Shown here: piece by piece, positions 61,980 to 64,000 of the stretch | Position numbering within the stretch: position 1 is the stretch's first letter | How the letters are laid out: each line of letters begins with the position of its first letter | From: an uncultured Slackia sp. | GTDB lineage: Bacteria; Actinomycetota; Coriobacteriia; Coriobacteriales; Eggerthellaceae | NCBI RefSeq assembly: GCF_934630525.1 | Contig: NZ_CAKTVX010000003.1 | Coordinates: 124,001-188,000, forward strand | DNA length: 64,000 nt | Direction of reading: 5' to 3' | Notes under the pieces: model-generated | What the model saw: the letters and a program-made list of their open reading frames with translations, nothing else | Database searches by the model: none | What the model was told of the DNA's origin: nothing | Position numbers and translations under genes: made by a program

Positions 61980-62780
61980 TCAAATACCATTTACCGCCCT
62001 CAAACAGCGAGAGCGTTCTTCCTCCGCCCCATCAGATAAAAGCTCTTCATGGGCGTAAATGTTGAATTCGCCGTTCTTGGCAAACCCCACAAGCATTATT
62101 TGATTCTGGTCTGCAGCCTTTATCGACATATCGGTCGGAGCGCCTGGGGAAACAATCGCATATGCGTCCAACTTAACAACCCTGTCGATAATCCCCATAG
62201 GAACACGACCGCTAAACAAAACGACCTTATCGCTCGTATCAACGCGGTTTTTCAGGCACCACCCCACGAGCTTATCCATCGCATTGTGTCGCCCGACATC
62301 ATCGAAACGAGCAAGGAAGCCGCCCGCATCGGCGATTGCCGCTCCATGCATTCCACCCGTACGACGGAATAGGCCCGAATTCGCTTCAAATCGAGCCATA
62401 TTGTCAATAATCCAGCGAGGCGTCACGTATGAAAGAACGCTACGCTCCCTCAAAAGAGAACCGGACGCAGCGCCCATCATGTCGGAAATCAAAACATCAA
62501 CCAAGCCAGCGTCGACATCAATCCGCATGTCAGTTATGTCGCTCGCCTGGTTAATAATCCCATCGAAATACAACCTGCCGTAGGTCAGTTCTTCGACGTT
62601 CCAAGGCGAGCACGTAAGCGTATCAACCTGCTGGCCATTAACGAACATGCGAACGACAAGCTCCTGCACCACCGAAGATTCAAAAGGAGCAAGCCCAGCC
62701 GAACCATAATGAAACGAGGGCACACGCAGGCAATGAAACCCCTGCTCATCAACTCTAAAACTAGCGTTTCTTTCCGACAT
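61980..62780 (-). CDS. fdhD: FdhD-like accessory sulfurtransferase protein lacking CxxC
   Basis: A 266-residue FdhD-family protein: TCSPWNVEELTYGRL near residue 57, GGMHGAAIAD, DDVGRHNAMDKLVGWC, FSGRVPMGIIDRVVKLDAYAIVSPGAPT. As in the 45364 protein, the mobile loop (YVTPRWIIDNMARFEANSG) has no CxxC. The catalytic-type residues CSP are retained. The ATG at 62780 follows AAGGAG. It is the third gene of a molybdoenzyme/iron-sulfur/FdhD-like operon, the same order as at 45364-49586. Confidence 0.82.
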   Translation of the reverse strand: MSERNASFRVDEQGFHCLRVPSFHYGSAGLAPFESSVVQELVVRMFVNGQQVDTLTCSPWNVEELTYGRLYFDGIINQASDITDMRIDVDAGLVDVLISDMMGAASGSLLRERSVLSYVTPRWIIDNMARFEANSGLFRRTGGMHGAAIADAGGFLARFDDVGRHNAMDKLVGWCLKNRVDTSDKVVLFSGRVPMGIIDRVVKLDAYAIVSPGAPTDMSIKAADQNQIMLVGFAKNGEFNIYAHEELLSDGAEEERSRCLRAVNGI

Positions 62781-62795
62781 GGGCACTCCTTACAA

Positions 62796-62823
62796 AGAAG
62801 GGCGTGCCCCGCACGCCCTTCTC
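62796..62823 (-). terminator. Hairpin between the iron-sulfur and FdhD-like genes
   Basis: A perfect 12-bp stem, AGAAGGGCGTGC/GCACGCCCTTCT, with a 3-base loop; it could partly separate expression of the FdhD-like gene from the structural genes. Confidence 0.7.
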
Positions 62824-62846
62824 TATTCATGGTTTACGCCAACGGC

Positions 62847-63479
62847 CTAATTCTGGGATTTCGCTTCTCCCGCTTCCACAACGTTATTCGGAATATACCA
62901 AACCGATGGATTGGTGCCATTTTCCGGAGCAAGCTGGAAGCCGCCTTCGTCCAGGGCCTTCTTCTTTATCTCTTCGAGATCGCCGAAAACTCGAGCTCCC
63001 GCCGGGCATGCCGCGACGCAAGCCTGGACCTCGCCTTTGCCCGCATCAATTCGGTCGGCGCAGAACGTGCATTTGTCGACCTTGCCTGTAGGCATATCTT
63101 CCGCATACTTGACCTGCTCATACTCGTTGAGCTCGCCAAAATAGCCCGTTTCGCTCTCGTAGTAGTAACGAGCGCCATAGGGGCACGCGGAAACGCATGC
63201 CTTGCAGCCGATGCACACTTCCTTATCAATGACGACAATGCCGTCTTCCCTCTTCGTCGTAGCACCCGAAGGACACGCTTCGACGCAGGGCGCGTTTTCG
63301 CAATGGTTGCACAACACAGGCAGAATCGTTTTCCTCGCGTCTGGATACGTGCCCTCAAAGCTTCGCTCAACGTGAGAACGGGTTACCCCCGGAGGGGTTC
63401 CATGCGCCCCTTTACATGCCGTCGCGCACGCATGGCAACCGACGCATTTTTTCAAATCAATCAGCATTCCATATGCCAT
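62847..63479 (-). CDS. Four-cluster iron-sulfur subunit (NrfC/PsrB type)
   Basis: A 210-residue subunit: CVGCHACATAC, CNHCENAPCVEAC, CIGCKACVSAC, and CTFCAD...CVAACP. It lies 14 bases after the molybdoenzyme and is the paralogue of the protein at 46205. Expected to pass electrons to that enzyme. The ATG at 63479 follows GGGGGTTGTGAGCT. Confidence 0.92.
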   Translation of the reverse strand: MAYGMLIDLKKCVGCHACATACKGAHGTPPGVTRSHVERSFEGTYPDARKTILPVLCNHCENAPCVEACPSGATTKREDGIVVIDKEVCIGCKACVSACPYGARYYYESETGYFGELNEYEQVKYAEDMPTGKVDKCTFCADRIDAGKGEVQACVAACPAGARVFGDLEEIKKKALDEGGFQLAPENGTNPSVWYIPNNVVEAGEAKSQN

Positions 63480-63493
63480 AGCTCACAACCCCC

Positions 63494-64000
63494 TTAAGCG
63501 ATTTTCTCGATTTTGACGCGGATGCACTGGTCGAACGCGGAGCAAACATGGTCCATGCGATCGGGCGTCTGACCAGGAAGAAGGTGCACAATCGGCACGC
63601 CCTTGTCCTTCGCGATAGGCATGAACTCCGACTTCGAGCCCCAGTCGCCACCGATAACCGAGACGCACGAGGCATGAACGCCCTCGGAAACCGCAAGCTT
63701 GCCTTCAACAGAAACGCCCTCGAGAGTTTCGAGACGAACGCTGTCCCCGCTCGCCAAGCCCTTCGCCTCCGCAGTCGCCTTGTTCATTTCGATGGTGTAG
63801 CCATAGGGATTCGCCTCATTGATCTCATTGATCCAGGGGTTCTCCATGAGCCACGAATCGGTATTGACCGCATCGGTGTAGTAGACGGGGATGATGTCGT
63901 AATCCGGGTCCTCAATATCGAATCCGCAACCAGGCTTCCAATCGGGGAGCGGCTGATAGTCATCGGTTTCCCACGGAATGTCAAGCTCGGCAACCTTCGC
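63494..64000 (-). CDS. Molybdopterin oxidoreductase, C-terminal part (runs off window)
   Basis: The last 168 codons of a molybdoenzyme that continues past the right edge. It parallels the C-terminus of the 46830 protein: LPDWKPGCGFDIE (there LPDWMPCCDYEVE), PVYYTDAVNTDSW, NPWINEINEAN, GGDWGSKSEFMPI, and FDQCIRVKIEKI. The domain is the C-terminal cofactor-binding barrel. The same three-gene order as in the 45.4-49.6 kb module supports a shared enzyme class. Confidence 0.9.
   Translation of the reverse strand, partial: AKVAELDIPWETDDYQPLPDWKPGCGFDIEDPDYDIIPVYYTDAVNTDSWLMENPWINEINEANPYGYTIEMNKATAEAKGLASGDSVRLETLEGVSVEGKLAVSEGVHASCVSVIGGDWGSKSEFMPIAKDKGVPIVHLLPGQTPDRMDHVCSAFDQCIRVKIEKIA

Noticed and set aside
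1..64000. CRISPR arrays, rRNA genes, complete tRNA genes, transposases and integrases
   Set aside because: None was seen. Repeats found are single pairs or triples without regular spacers, and no transposase or integrase motif appears in any credible ORF.

Overview
The window is a high-GC stretch, about 64 kb, from an anaerobic respiring actinobacterium. It most resembles Coriobacteriia of the family Eggerthellaceae (Slackia, Eggerthella, Gordonibacter and relatives). The reasons are the density of twin-arginine molybdoenzymes and FAD reductases, most with a lipobox cysteine; the many membrane-bound LuxR-type regulators; and periplasmic-type nitrate and nitrite ammonification. The genus cannot be fixed from the sequence alone.

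Layout. 0-2.1 kb: the N-terminus of an exported FAD reductase, divergent from a membrane LuxR regulator. 2.5-9.4 kb: a nap operon (napG-napA-napB-napD-napH, minus strand) and a MocR-type regulator, bracketed by two copies of a structured intergenic repeat. 9.9-12.6 kb: pentaheme nitrite reductase nrfA and a modD-like gene. 13.3-17.7 kb: queuosine genes queH, queA and tgt, then a HAD phosphatase. 17.7-21.5 kb: a candidate type I toxin/antisense-RNA locus, an unrecognised 608-residue protein, and an AlbA_2/Schlafen-type ATP-binding regulator. 21.8-37.6 kb: four consecutive 'membrane LuxR regulator + exported FAD reductase' pairs, one with its own multiheme cytochrome. 37.8-44.5 kb: a DMSO-reductase-family AB enzyme with a heme-domain sensor kinase, a response regulator and a TorD-like chaperone. 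44.5-45.4 kb: a scar of gene fragments. 45.4-51.4 kb: a second class of molybdoenzyme with an iron-sulfur subunit and an FdhD-like protein, divergent from a LuxR regulator. 51.6-53.3 kb: a small XRE regulator and an Abi/HEPN protein nested in direct repeats. 53.3-61.4 kb: a second DMSO-reductase-type AB module with TorD chaperone, heme-domain kinase, response regulator and a radical SAM protein. 61.5-64 kb: the 3' remnant of an FAD reductase and a second FdhD-like/iron-sulfur/molybdoenzyme module that leaves the window.

How it works together. Nearly every reductase carries its own dedicated sensor next door, either a one-component membrane LuxR protein or a two-component pair with a c-type heme sensor domain. 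The region reads as an array of interchangeable 'sense an acceptor, then make its reductase' cassettes. Nap and Nrf together would reduce nitrate to ammonium; ModD- and FdhD-like proteins fit the high demand for molybdenum cofactor enzymes. Substrates of the FAD reductases and of the four other molybdoenzymes cannot be read from sequence.

The points most worth following are the inverted-repeat toxin/antisense locus at 17.7-18.0 kb, the three-copy hairpin repeat linked to an Abi/HEPN gene and to a DUF1016-nuclease remnant, and the paired FdhD-like proteins that lack the usual CxxC motif.
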